The translations under genes and the position numbers were made by a program. The notes beneath the pieces were generated by a model, which was not told the origin of the DNA, searched no databases, and saw only the letters and a list, made by a program, of their open reading frames with translations. Source: Methylobacter tundripaludum SV96 (GTDB lineage Bacteria > Pseudomonadota > Gammaproteobacteria > Methylococcales > Methylomonadaceae). From it: a stretch of DNA of 64,000 nucleotides. How positions within the stretch are numbered: the stretch's first letter is position 1; each line of letters begins with the position of its first letter. Location of the stretch: positions 2,173,937-2,237,936 of the forward strand of contig NZ_JH109152.1 in assembly GCF_000190755.2 (NCBI RefSeq), written 5' to 3'. Positions 55,858 through 64,000 of the stretch are shown here, one piece after another.

Positions 55858-58371
55858 ATGCCTAATAAACGATTTGTTATGAGCAAGCCTATTTCTTCAA
55901 TCACTGATGTTCCTACATTGGGTGTAACAAAAGAGGATTTTATCGGCGATTTTAAACGGTATTATGTTCACTCGTTGGGACGGGACGAGAATTTCCGGTC
56001 ATCGCCTTTTTATGCCTGCGAGGCGTTGTCGCTGTCTATCCGCGACCGGTTGATGGAGCGCTGGAAAACCACCTATAAGACCTATAATAAAAGAGATAGC
56101 AAGCGGGTGTTTTATCTTTCAATGGAATTTTTGATGGGTAGAACCTTGAGCAATGCCATGCTTAATCTCGGTGTAATAGATGAAGCCACCCAAGCCATGC
56201 ACGATTTGGGTATTGAAATCGAAGAACTGATTGACCGGGAACTTGATGCCGGTCTGGGTAATGGCGGGCTGGGGCGTCTGGCAGCCTGTTTTATCGACAG
56301 TTGCGCGACGTTGCAATTGCCGGTGGTGGGCTACGGTTTGCGTTACGAATACGGCATGTTTACCCAAACTCTCGTCAATGGCGAACAGATCGAAAAGCCG
56401 GATCACTGGCTGCGCCACGGTAATGTCTGGGAAATTGAGCGGCTGGAATATTCTTTACGCATCAAGCTTGGCGGCCATACCGAAATACAAACGGATGAAC
56501 AGGGCAATCAGCGGGTCTGCTGGATCAGTACCCATGATGTGTTGGCAGTCCCCTTTGACACACCGATACCGGGTTACCAAAACAACACCGTCAATACCTT
56601 GCGTTTATGGAAAGCCGTGGCGACCGAGGAATTTAATCTGGATGAGTTTAACGCGGGCGATTATGCCGAATCGGTGGCCTCAAAAGTCATCGCAGAGCAC
56701 ATTACCATGGTGCTGTATCCCAATGACGCCAACGAAAACGGCAAGGAATTGAGGCTGCGCCAGCAGTATTTCCTGGCTTCCGCCAGCTTGCAGGATGTTC
56801 TTTCCCTTTGGGTCAGGCAACATGGACATGAGTTCGACAACTTCGCCGAGAAAAGCTGTTTTCAGTTAAACGACACCCATCCGAGCATCGCCATAGCCGA
56901 ACTGATGCGTCTGCTAATGGATATGCATGGTCTGTCATGGGCTAAAGCCTGGGGCATTACCCGGCAAACCATGGCTTATACCAATCATACCCTGTTGCCT
57001 GAAGCGCTGGAAAAATGGTCGGTCAAACTCATGCAACGGTTGTTGCCGAGATTGATGGAGATTATCTTTGAAATCAATGCCTGTTTTCTGTCGGAAGTCG
57101 CAGCGCATTGGCCCGGCGATAAAGCCATATTGAGTAGAATGTCAATTATAGAGGAAGGGGCCGAGCAGCAAGTGCGTATGGCTTATCTTGCCATCGTCGG
57201 CAGTTTTTCGGTCAATGGCGTTGCCCAATTGCATTCCCAGTTACTGCAACAGGGCTTGTTTCGCGACTTTTATGCCTTATGGCCGCACAAATTTAACAAC
57301 AAAACCAACGGCGTAACCCCGCGCCGCTGGCTGGCCTCTTGTAACCCCGAATTAGCTGCGTTAATCACCGAAGCCATCGGCGACGGCTGGATAACGCATC
57401 TGGACGAATTAAAAAAGCTGGAGCCTTTCGCCGAAGATGCCGAGTTTCGACATCGCTGGCGCGTCATCAAACAAAATGCAAAGCTGCGCTTGATTGAGCA
57501 CAAAAAGCAATACCTGGACATCCATTTAAATCCCGATGCGTTGTTCGACATACAGGTTAAGCGCATCCATGAATACAAGCGGCAGATTTTAAATGTACTG
57601 CATGTTATTCATCTTTACGATCGCATCAAGCGTGGCGACACAATAAACTGGGTTGCGCGTTGCGTGTTGATCGGCGGCAAGGCTGCGCCGGGTTATGTCA
57701 TGGCAAAAAGAAGCATTAAACTGATTAACAATGTCGCCCTTGTCATTAACTCGGATCCCGATGTCGACGATAAGCTGGCCCTGTTTTTCCTGCCCGATTA
57801 TCGGGTTTCGGGGATGGAAATGATCTGCCCTGCGGCCGATCTTTCCGAGCAAATTTCTACCGCGGGAAAAGAGGCGTCCGGCACCGGCAATATGAAGCTG
57901 ATGATGAACGGGGCGTTAACTATCGGGACACTGGATGGGGCCAATATTGAAATCAGGGAAGAAGTCGGCGATGAAAACTTCTTCCTGTTCGGCCTGACCG
58001 AAGAGCAGATCGAAGCAAGGCGGGAGCATTACGACCCTATTGCTATCATCGATCAGGATGAAGATTTGCAACGGGTGGTGAATCTTCTGGAAAGCGGGCA
58101 TTTCAATCAGTTTGAGCCGGGGATTTTCGACGACCTTATCGCATCCATCAAAAGCAAGCATGACCCGTGGATGACTGTTGCGGATTTTAGAAGCTATATC
58201 GATGCGCAAAAACGCGTGGAAGCGGCCTATCAGGATAAAGATCACTGGACGCGAATGAGCATATTAAACTGCGCAAACAGCGGCAAATTTTCCACGGACA
58301 GAACCATCAACGACTATAACCGGGACATCTGGAAACTGGAGCCGGTGCCGGTGCCGGTGCAATATCCCTAA
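55858..58371 (+). CDS. glgP: Glycogen phosphorylase
   Basis: The 837-aa product releases glucose-1-phosphate from glycogen. The start at 55858 has GGAG with 7-nt spacing; an internal ATG at 55879 has none. Signatures are GLGNGGLGRLAACF, FQLNDTHPSIAIAELMR and the PLP site EASGTGNMKLMMNGALTIG. Full length for bacterial and archaeal GT35 enzymes. No other glycogen genes are in the window. A palindromic element follows the stop. Confidence 0.97.
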   Translation: MPNKRFVMSKPISSITDVPTLGVTKEDFIGDFKRYYVHSLGRDENFRSSPFYACEALSLSIRDRLMERWKTTYKTYNKRDSKRVFYLSMEFLMGRTLSNAMLNLGVIDEATQAMHDLGIEIEELIDRELDAGLGNGGLGRLAACFIDSCATLQLPVVGYGLRYEYGMFTQTLVNGEQIEKPDHWLRHGNVWEIERLEYSLRIKLGGHTEIQTDEQGNQRVCWISTHDVLAVPFDTPIPGYQNNTVNTLRLWKAVATEEFNLDEFNAGDYAESVASKVIAEHITMVLYPNDANENGKELRLRQQYFLASASLQDVLSLWVRQHGHEFDNFAEKSCFQLNDTHPSIAIAELMRLLMDMHGLSWAKAWGITRQTMAYTNHTLLPEALEKWSVKLMQRLLPRLMEIIFEINACFLSEVAAHWPGDKAILSRMSIIEEGAEQQVRMAYLAIVGSFSVNGVAQLHSQLLQQGLFRDFYALWPHKFNNKTNGVTPRRWLASCNPELAALITEAIGDGWITHLDELKKLEPFAEDAEFRHRWRVIKQNAKLRLIEHKKQYLDIHLNPDALFDIQVKRIHEYKRQILNVLHVIHLYDRIKRGDTINWVARCVLIGGKAAPGYVMAKRSIKLINNVALVINSDPDVDDKLALFFLPDYRVSGMEMICPAADLSEQISTAGKEASGTGNMKLMMNGALTIGTLDGANIEIREEVGDENFFLFGLTEEQIEARREHYDPIAIIDQDEDLQRVVNLLESGHFNQFEPGIFDDLIASIKSKHDPWMTVADFRSYIDAQKRVEAAYQDKDHWTRMSILNCANSGKFSTDRTINDYNRDIWKLEPVPVPVQYP

Positions 58372-58394
58372 AATATCGCTTTAACCGAAGTCTC

Positions 58395-58548
58395 GTAGGC
58401 CGGAATAAGCCGGTTCGAGCGACAGCGAGAACCGGTGTTTCCGGCAATACCACTAAAATCCGCCGGAAAAGCTTCCGCTCCTTACCTACATCCATGTAGG
58501 CAACGCCACCTCGAGCTACGCGCTTGGGTGGCCTTATTCCCGGCCTAC
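58395..58548. repeat. Palindromic dispersed element, copy 3, with nested insert (154 bp)
   Basis: The outer ends match the other copies (GTAGGCCGGAATAAGCCGG; GCCTTATTCCCGGCCTAC with one extra C). Between the inner arms GCCGGAA and ACGCCACC, where copies 1 and 2 are continuous, about 34 extra bases are inserted at 58469-58502. They include AAGCTTCCGCTCCT and CATCCATGTAGG and are related to the insert in the kinase gene at 52850. Confidence 0.88.
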
Positions 58549-58626
58549 GCCTGCCTTAAGTTAAGGTTGATAACAGCCAAGCTCACGCTGTACTATGCAG
58601 CACCCGATTAATTAGCCGGAACCCTT

Positions 58627-59244
58627 ATGAAGCCAGACAGCGCTGCTATTAGAAAACGATACGACCGGATCGCCCCGTATTTTGAGGGCATGGAGGCGGT
58701 CATGGAAGGGCTGTTTTTTAAAAACTGGCGGAAAAAATGTTGGGCCAAGGTCGAGGGCCATCATATTCTTGAAGTGGGCGTAGGGACGGGCAAGAATTTC
58801 GACTATTATCCCAAGGATGCCAGAATAACCGCGATCGATTTTAGCGAAAAAATGCTAAAGCAGGCGGTGCAGAAACGGGACAGGAAAAATGTCAATGTTG
58901 ATCTGGAACTGATGGATATTCAGTCGTTATGTTTTGCCGATAACAGTTTCGACACGGTGATTTGTTCGTTTGTTTTTTGTTCGGTGCCGTCGGCGGTAAA
59001 GGGCTTGAAGGAAGTTTATCGGGTCTGCAAACCGGGCGGACAGGTTTTATTGCTGGAACATGTGATCAGTTCAAACCCCGTGCTTGCCGCGGTCATGAAT
59101 TTGCTTAACCCTGTCGTTGTCGCGCTGGTCGGGGCGAACATTAACCGGAACACCGTTAAAAACGTTAAAGCCTGCGCCTTTACCTCGGTGCATGTCGATG
59201 AACGCAGCAGTGATATTATCAAGCTGATTGAAGCCCGGAAATAG
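58627..59244 (+). CDS. Class I SAM-dependent methyltransferase (UbiE/PE N-methyltransferase-like)
   Basis: The 205-aa product has motif I ILEVGVGTGKNFDYYP, an acidic strand-2 end (AIDFSEKMLKQA) and motif IV FDTVICSFVFCSV, with LLEHV after CKPGGQVL. A helical, partly hydrophobic C terminus (SSNPVLAAVMNLLNPVVVALVGANI) resembles phospholipid methyltransferases that touch the membrane. The substrate cannot be told from sequence alone. Confidence 0.85.
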   Translation: MKPDSAAIRKRYDRIAPYFEGMEAVMEGLFFKNWRKKCWAKVEGHHILEVGVGTGKNFDYYPKDARITAIDFSEKMLKQAVQKRDRKNVNVDLELMDIQSLCFADNSFDTVICSFVFCSVPSAVKGLKEVYRVCKPGGQVLLLEHVISSNPVLAAVMNLLNPVVVALVGANINRNTVKNVKACAFTSVHVDERSSDIIKLIEARK

Positions 59245-59409
59245 CGGATTGATATTCAAGTAATCTCATGCAGGGCGCGCCGGACGAGAGAACAAAAAAC
59301 ATCATGCGTTCTTGTTGGAAATCATAATCCTCCAAACGGCATGAAACTTTTTAACTGGACAGCCGTCGAATTAGGTAAAATATAACGAATTTTTGGATTA
59401 ATTATTTAC

Positions 59410-60018
59410 GTGAAGCCACAATTAGAAAATCTGGTACAGACGCCGATCCCGACCAAACACGGCGAGTTTATCCTGCATTACTACAGCAACACCATTGATG
59501 ACAAGGAGCATGTCGCCCTGGTTAAAGGCGATGTTGCGGGCAAGGAAAATGTGCCGGTACGCATTCATTCCGAGTGTTTTACCGGCGACGTTTTGGGTTC
59601 CAGGCGTTGCGATTGCGGCGAACAGCTGGATATGGCGCTGCAAATGATCGATAAAGCCGGTTTCGGCGTATTGATTTATCTGCGTCAGGAAGGACGCGGT
59701 ATTGGCTTGTTGAAAAAACTACAGGCTTATAACTTGCAGGATCAGGGTATGGATACGGTGGATGCCAATATCCATTTGGGTCATCTTGCCGACGAAAGAG
59801 AATACAGCATTGCCGCGTTAATGCTGGAAAATCTGAACATAAAGTCCATAGAATTGATTACCAACAACCCCAAGAAAATAGCAGAGTTGAAAAAACTCGG
59901 CATTAACGTGGCGGGCCGCATTCCGGTCGAGTCCGTGGCTCACGATGACAATGTCGGTTATCTGAAAACCAAGGCAAAAAAAATGGCGCACATGTTGTTT
60001 GAGTCAAAAAAAGAGTAG
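59410..60018 (+). CDS. ribA: GTP cyclohydrolase II
   Basis: The 202-aa product opens GTP to start riboflavin synthesis. The GTG at 59410 is the start that gives the family length. Zinc ligands are in ECFTGDVLGSRRCDCG (three Cys), and RQEGRGIGLLKKLQAY and ITNNPKKI are conserved. It stands alone with no ribB fusion. No FMN riboswitch is visible upstream. Confidence 0.95.
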   Translation: MKPQLENLVQTPIPTKHGEFILHYYSNTIDDKEHVALVKGDVAGKENVPVRIHSECFTGDVLGSRRCDCGEQLDMALQMIDKAGFGVLIYLRQEGRGIGLLKKLQAYNLQDQGMDTVDANIHLGHLADEREYSIAALMLENLNIKSIELITNNPKKIAELKKLGINVAGRIPVESVAHDDNVGYLKTKAKKMAHMLFESKKE

Positions 60019-60026
60019 GTTCATCC

Positions 60027-61211
60027 CTACAGAACTGGCTTTCCCAATACCGTTTCAACCAGTTTCACCCAGTAAGCCGTACCGATCGGCAATATCTCAT
60101 CGTTAAAGTCATAATGCGGATTATGCAGCAGGCAGCCGTTTTCGGAAGAGCCGTTGCCAATCCAGACATAGCAGCCGGGCTTTTCCTGCAACATAAACGC
60201 AAAATCTTCCGAACCCATGCAGGGCGCCGGTTGTCGATCGACGCAGTCCTCCCCGGCTACGGCCATCGCCGCTTGTAGCGCCAGTTCCGTTTCAGCTTCC
60301 GCATTAAAGGTCACCGGGTAACCCGGATTTTCCGGGTTGAACTTGATTTCTGCGCTGACCTCAAAACCCTCGCAGACCGCGTTCACCAATCGGGCGATTT
60401 TATCGGCAATGGTTTTTTGAGTCGCACGGTTAAAGCAGCGGAAAGTGCCTCTCAACACAACCGATTCCGGCAGCGCATTCCAGGTATTGCCCGCATGGAT
60501 CTGGGTAATGCTGACCACCGCCGGATCGGTGGGATTGAGAGTTCGACTGACAATAGTCTGCAACGCGGTAATCAGCTGGGCCGATGCGACTATCGCGTCA
60601 TTGCCCAAATGCGGCATGGCGGCATGGGTTGCCTGTCCGGCGATAATGATTTCAAAGCAGTCGAATGAGGCCATCATCGCGCCGGACTTAAGCGCGAAAT
60701 GTCCCGGCGGAATATCGGGGAAATTATGCAGCCCGAAAACGCAGTCGGCCGGAAATTGTTCAAACAATCCGTCATCAATCATCCGCCTGGCTCCGGCGCG
60801 ACCTTCTTCCGCAGGCTGAAAAATAAAATACACCGTGCCGTTAAAGTCGCGATGCTCGGCTAAATAGCTGGCCGCGCCCAACAGTATCGCCGCATGGCCG
60901 TCATGGCCGCAGGCATGCATTTTCCCGTCGTGGCAGGATTTGTAAGCAAAAGTGTTTTGTTCCTGAATGAACAAAGCATCCATATCGGCGCGCAACGCGA
61001 TTTTCTTACCGCCGCTCCCGGCCGTAAGCGTAGCGACAACGCCGGTTTCGCCTAATCCCCGATGAACGTCCAAGCCGAAACTCGTTAATTTATCGGCAAT
61101 AAATTCAGCTGTTTTTGTTTCCTCAAAAGCGGCTTCAGGAAACCGGTGCAGATGCTGCCGCCACTCGCGCATTTGAGCGTGCAGCGGCTGTATATCGTTT
61201 GCTATGGACAT
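60027..61211 (-). CDS. M20 family amidohydrolase (hippurate hydrolase / N-acyl amino acid hydrolase-like)
   Basis: The ATG at 61211 gives the usual family N terminus (IQPLHAQMREWRQHLHRFPE); the frame extends to 61313 without support. The 394-aa product has the metal-binding motifs ADMDAL, HACGHDGHAAILLG and QPAEEGRAGARRM, and the C-terminal GSEDFAFM. These zinc hydrolases remove acyl groups from amino acids; the substrate is not evident. It is convergent with ribA, 8 bp apart. Confidence 0.93.
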   Translation of the reverse strand: MSIANDIQPLHAQMREWRQHLHRFPEAAFEETKTAEFIADKLTSFGLDVHRGLGETGVVATLTAGSGGKKIALRADMDALFIQEQNTFAYKSCHDGKMHACGHDGHAAILLGAASYLAEHRDFNGTVYFIFQPAEEGRAGARRMIDDGLFEQFPADCVFGLHNFPDIPPGHFALKSGAMMASFDCFEIIIAGQATHAAMPHLGNDAIVASAQLITALQTIVSRTLNPTDPAVVSITQIHAGNTWNALPESVVLRGTFRCFNRATQKTIADKIARLVNAVCEGFEVSAEIKFNPENPGYPVTFNAEAETELALQAAMAVAGEDCVDRQPAPCMGSEDFAFMLQEKPGCYVWIGNGSSENGCLLHNPHYDFNDEILPIGTAYWVKLVETVLGKPVL

Positions 61212-61704
61212 AAAAACTCGCGTGAATTTGATGATGATTACTATGCTACAACTAAGTTTTGATAAACAGTAAGAATTTTTATCAAGGTGCTTCGTGATGA
61301 ATAAACGCGACATTGGAACGTCGGATGCCGCGTCTTAATGTTTGATCAGCGAAGTTCAGAGAGCCGTCCTTTTTTATAGCTGCCGGCAAGTTTTTGCGTA
61401 AGAGTATAGGGTTACTTTCTCGTACAATACGGTAAGGTGGAGCTTCACAAAGCTAAGCAACTAAGGCGGTTTTAACAACTATCTGGATTATATTCTCGAA
61501 ATCCATGTCTGACATGGCTGGGTACGGCGCGGATTGTCGACTGGCCGCATTTGCGTTTTTATCGATTTGTAGCGCGGGGTGTTTACCCGAATAACTGCGG
61601 ACATTTGGCGATTTTAGTATTCATGCAAACGATGCACTTCATTCCTCAGAATATCCTGTGAGGCCAACATTTGATAAACGTGATGGGTTGTAGGGACGAA
61701 CATC
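61212..61704. other. Intergenic region
   Basis: No gene or strong hairpin is seen between the amidohydrolase and the broken regulator gene. It presumably holds the promoters of both. Confidence 0.5.
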
Positions 61705-61920
61705 ATGACCGCGATGAAAAAGGGGGCGGCCGCTATTCCAGCGGCCGAAGTTCAAGCCGCTCTTGAGTTGATTTTGGCAAGCAGTGTGTTTGTTAATGCA
61801 CCTCGCATGCGCCGATTGTTACGGTTTCTCGGCGAGAAGGCGATTTTCGGGGCTGCTCAGGATGCCGGCGAATATTTTATCGGCATCGAAGTCTTTGATC
61901 GCGATCCTTCCGCTTATAAG
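61705..61920 (+). pseudogene. TolB/FlgO-type regulatory protein, 5' part before the IS insertion
   Basis: The frame reads QAALELILASSVFVNAPRMR, LLRFLGEKAIFGAAQDAGEY and GIEVFDRDPSAYK, then meets the IS630-type element. Proteins with this N terminus carry KDPVVRVQVGRLREKL immediately afterwards, which is found on the other side of the IS. The gene starts well after the intergenic region and has no ribosome site of note. Confidence 0.8.
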
Positions 61921-63026
61921 TAGTTACGCAAAAGTTATTTGGAATTTTTTACCGATGTCACTCAGGATTTCCAACACCCACTTTTTCAAGTGTCCGTAAC
62001 TTTGATACGCATCAAGCGGCAACCATTCGTACTTAACTTTACGCCAGAGTATTTCGATCAGGTTCAGCTCCGGGCTGTAAGGCGGAAGAAAATGTAAGTA
62101 CACACCACGTTGTTGCCAGCCCGCCAGCTTTTCTTTGAATACGCCGCTACGATGAATGGAAGCATTATCCAACACCACACAGCACGGCACTTTAGTTTCT
62201 TCGTACTTGCCTGCATACGTTTCGACAAACGCATCAAAGGCATTGACAACCGTATCCGTTGTCACCGATTGTTCGGAGCTGTGGAAAATCAGATCATTGC
62301 TGCGACTCAAAAAACCTAACACATTCATGCGCTTGCTACGATAGCAGGGTATTTGTCGGGTCTCGCCAATCCGTTGCCATCCATAGGGTACACAGGGTGT
62401 CGTGCTAAATCCGGATTCGTCAAAGTAGTAAAGCTTCAATTCCCCATCATCCTCTTGCTGTTTCAAGGCCTTCAGATATGCCTTATCACGTTGGAAATCT
62501 GCTTCATTACGCTTTCCCTTCACTGATTGCCGACAACGTTTCCAGGCATAGGCACTTTTTTTAAAATTCGTTTAAAGGTGTCAAAGCTGGCTTCCTTGCC
62601 CGTCTCCTCCAGCAATCGTGCTGCGGCGGCCTTGGGCTGGTGTGGGTTTTTGTCAATATAGCCCAGAAAAACGGCTTGTTCCTCAACCGTGAAGCGCACA
62701 GGCCTACCGCTTCGTGGACAATCGTAAAGCCCTATTAATCCCTCTGTTTCCCATTTGTCTAACCATGAGCTGACAGTCTCATGCTGGGACTCAAACAATT
62801 CGCTCAGCCGTGCAATTACATACCTCCTATTATTCAATAAGATAGCATGTGCCCGTTGTCTAACCCGGAATAATGGGTGGTTACGATAGGCTTCGGTTAA
62901 CGTTACTTCCTCTTCCGGGGTCAGTTTGGCGATGAATTTCAGGTGGACTCCTAATTTTTGTCTGTTATTGCAATCGTTTCCAGTTTGACACAATAAATTT
63001 ACTTCCTAATAACTTTCGCATTACTA
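61921..63026. mobile_element. IS630-family insertion sequence (about 1.1 kb)
   Basis: Ends TAGTTACGCAAAAGTTATT (61921) and AATAACTTTCGCATTACTA (to 63026) are imperfect inverted repeats. TA flanks each end, as expected for IS630/Tc1 elements that duplicate TA. The element has one transposase on the minus strand in two frames and interrupts a regulatory gene. Confidence 0.9.
61924..62993 (-). CDS. IS630-family transposase, two frames joined by a -1 slippage site
   Basis: Frame one (62993-62520) has the helix-turn-helix N terminus (RVRQRAHAILLNN, SWLDKWETEGLIGLYD). Frame two (to 61924) has the DDE core: D in YYFDESGF, D in VVLDNASIHR and E in PPYSPELNLIEILW. They meet at a T7 run on the plus strand (62556-62562), which reads A AAA AAA G on the coding strand. 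This is a classical -1 frameshift site, and the joined sequence (AYAWKRCRQSVKGKRNEADF) is continuous family sequence. Programmed frameshifting is therefore likelier than decay. Confidence 0.87.
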
Positions 63027-63659
63027 CTTAGCGCCGGTAAAGATCCTGTTGTTCGGGTTCAAGTCGGTCGCTTGCGTGAAAAACTTAAAACGTATTATGC
63101 GACCTTGGGAGCGGGCGCCGACATTGAAATATTAATTCCAACAGGCAGTTACAGGCCGGTTATTCAACGCAAAAGTGTTGTGGAGATCGACTCCAAGCCG
63201 TGCGGCATGTTGGCGCTCCACCCCTTTAAATGTATTTCGCATCATCAAGATGCGGTACATTTCACGCAAGGTTTGAATGAGGAGCTTATGCATCAGTTGT
63301 TTAAAGCATTTGGGAAAATAATTGTAACGCATTCATTTTTCACATCCGGCGATGCCGACCACGAAAGCTGGATTTTAAAAGATATTTCCAGTGCTGGCGT
63401 AAAGCACTTACTCGAAGGCAGCATCCAAATTGACGAAGAACGTCTTCGAGCTTCAATTCGCTTGGTTGATGTTTCAGCGGGGTGTATAGCTTGGACAGAA
63501 CAATTTGATCGACGTGTTTTTTTTGCCATCTCACATCAGGAAGAACTTGCCTCATCTATTTGCAGGGCATTAAAGCGTTTTTTTGTCACCAGTAACGGCG
63601 TCTCGCGGGCATTGTATTTCAAAGTCACGCAGCCGTATCCCATGCCGCATCAAGCTTGA
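63027..63659 (+). pseudogene. TolB/FlgO-type regulatory protein, 3' part after the IS insertion
   Basis: The frame opens LSAGKDPVVRVQVGRLREKL, then contains a TolB-N-like domain: LNEELMHQLFKAFGKIIV, HLLEGSIQIDEERLRASIRL, VDVSAGCIAWTEQFDRR and HQEELASSICRAL. It ends at 63659 with no output domain beyond it. An ATG/GTG-type start near 63072 could give a 195-aa fragment. Such proteins occur near adenylate-cyclase-like and OmpR-like regulators. A simple excision of the IS with one TA leaves the two parts out of frame by two bases; removal of both TA copies restores AYKLSAGKDP. Confidence 0.78.
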
Positions 63660-64000
63660 TCAAACCGTTCACGCCGCGATGTTACGGTAACACTGATGGA
63701 GCGTTACCGTAACGATACTTACGTTAGACGCCACTATAGCGTTATTGTTTGGCGCGTGATTTTAATTACTAATGTTACCGAGTCCACTATTTGTTGCAAG
63801 TTATTGTAAATAAATAATTAAATCCTGTTTTTTATGCGCGTATTGCGTGTTTTTTATTGAAATGATGATATTTACTGACACACCTCTTAAGTAAGTCGGG
63901 GTAACAAAACCGCTTATTTTTTATTAAATCAATATTCATGAAAAGTAGGCATATTTTTAAAACAGCATGTCAAATTTAATGGCCGGCTCAAATGAATCCA
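63660..64000. other. AT-rich intergenic DNA at the window end
   Basis: No gene is seen. An 11-bp inverted repeat, GTTACGGTAAC (63681-63691) and GTTACCGTAAC (63703-63713), lies 22 bp after the stop. It lacks a T-tail and could be a terminator-like structure or a regulator site for a gene beyond the window. Confidence 0.5.

Noticed and set aside
59245-59409. FMN riboswitch upstream of ribA
   Set aside because: I could not find the conserved paired elements of an RFN motif in the 165-bp gap.
61924-62993. IS630-type transposase scored as a decayed pseudogene
   Set aside because: The junction is a canonical A AAA AAA G slippery site and the -1 shift gives continuous family sequence.
1-64000. CRISPR arrays, tRNA and rRNA genes
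   Set aside because: No regularly spaced direct repeats were seen, and no intergenic gap shows a cloverleaf or rRNA-like conserved stretch.

Overview
The window reads as chromosomal DNA of a gammaproteobacterium with many accessory genes and many repeats. Coding style, purE-purK, hemL, rmuC, yicC, ribA, glgP and the abundance of GGDEF proteins fit that class. A methanotroph-like (Methylococcales) or sulfur/metal-oxidising relative is plausible, but no marker gene in the window proves it.

Region 1 (1-14.3 kb, + strand) is one gene train ending in a clear terminator. It holds a giant beta-helix surface protein (5' end outside the window), three consecutive two-domain cupredoxin proteins, a small membrane-anchored protein and a secreted subtilisin. 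The copper ligands are divided between genes. The 5307-6716 product carries HxxHxHG and HCHx5Hx4M (type 1 copper plus half of the trinuclear site). The 6740-8083 product carries HPHG and HxHx3Q (the other half). The 8119-10887 product has none. I read this as a six-domain multicopper oxidase of the MofA/MnxG/OmpB kind split into three polypeptides. This is the most unusual thing in the window.

Region 2 (14.4-23.9 kb) has a Ser/Thr kinase divergent from yicC, then a decaying defence island. It contains a type IIG restriction-modification gene broken twice at its nuclease end, two associated unknown genes, an intact brnTA, a truncated higB, a frameshifted higA and two orphan hypotheticals. Region 3 (23.9-28.6 kb) has two membrane-linked c-di-GMP enzymes.

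Region 4 (28.8-39.6 kb) is an enlarged DAB inorganic-carbon uptake operon: NuoM-like, DabA, NuoL-like, NuoM-like, NuoM-like. The NuoL-like gene is cut by a 930-bp IS5-type element. A repeat element has also been inserted at the dabA/nuoL-like junction and duplicated the start site.

Region 5 (39.9-44.1 kb) holds a brnA with a frameshifted brnT and a 1.1-kaa SIR2-NACHT protein, which looks like an anti-phage STAND NTPase. Region 6 (44.4-61.2 kb) is mostly housekeeping: purK/purE, rmuC, hemL, a hybrid sensor kinase overlapping an HDOD-REC-GGDEF protein, a ParA-like ATPase, glgP, a methyltransferase, ribA and an M20 amidohydrolase. Region 7 (61.7-63.7 kb) is a TolB/FlgO-type regulator gene broken by an IS630-type element.

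Three copies of a 117-154-bp palindromic element (33.7, 46.0 and 58.4 kb) and several short repeats inside open reading frames show that small repeats are spreading through both intergenic and coding DNA. I saw no tRNA, rRNA or CRISPR array.
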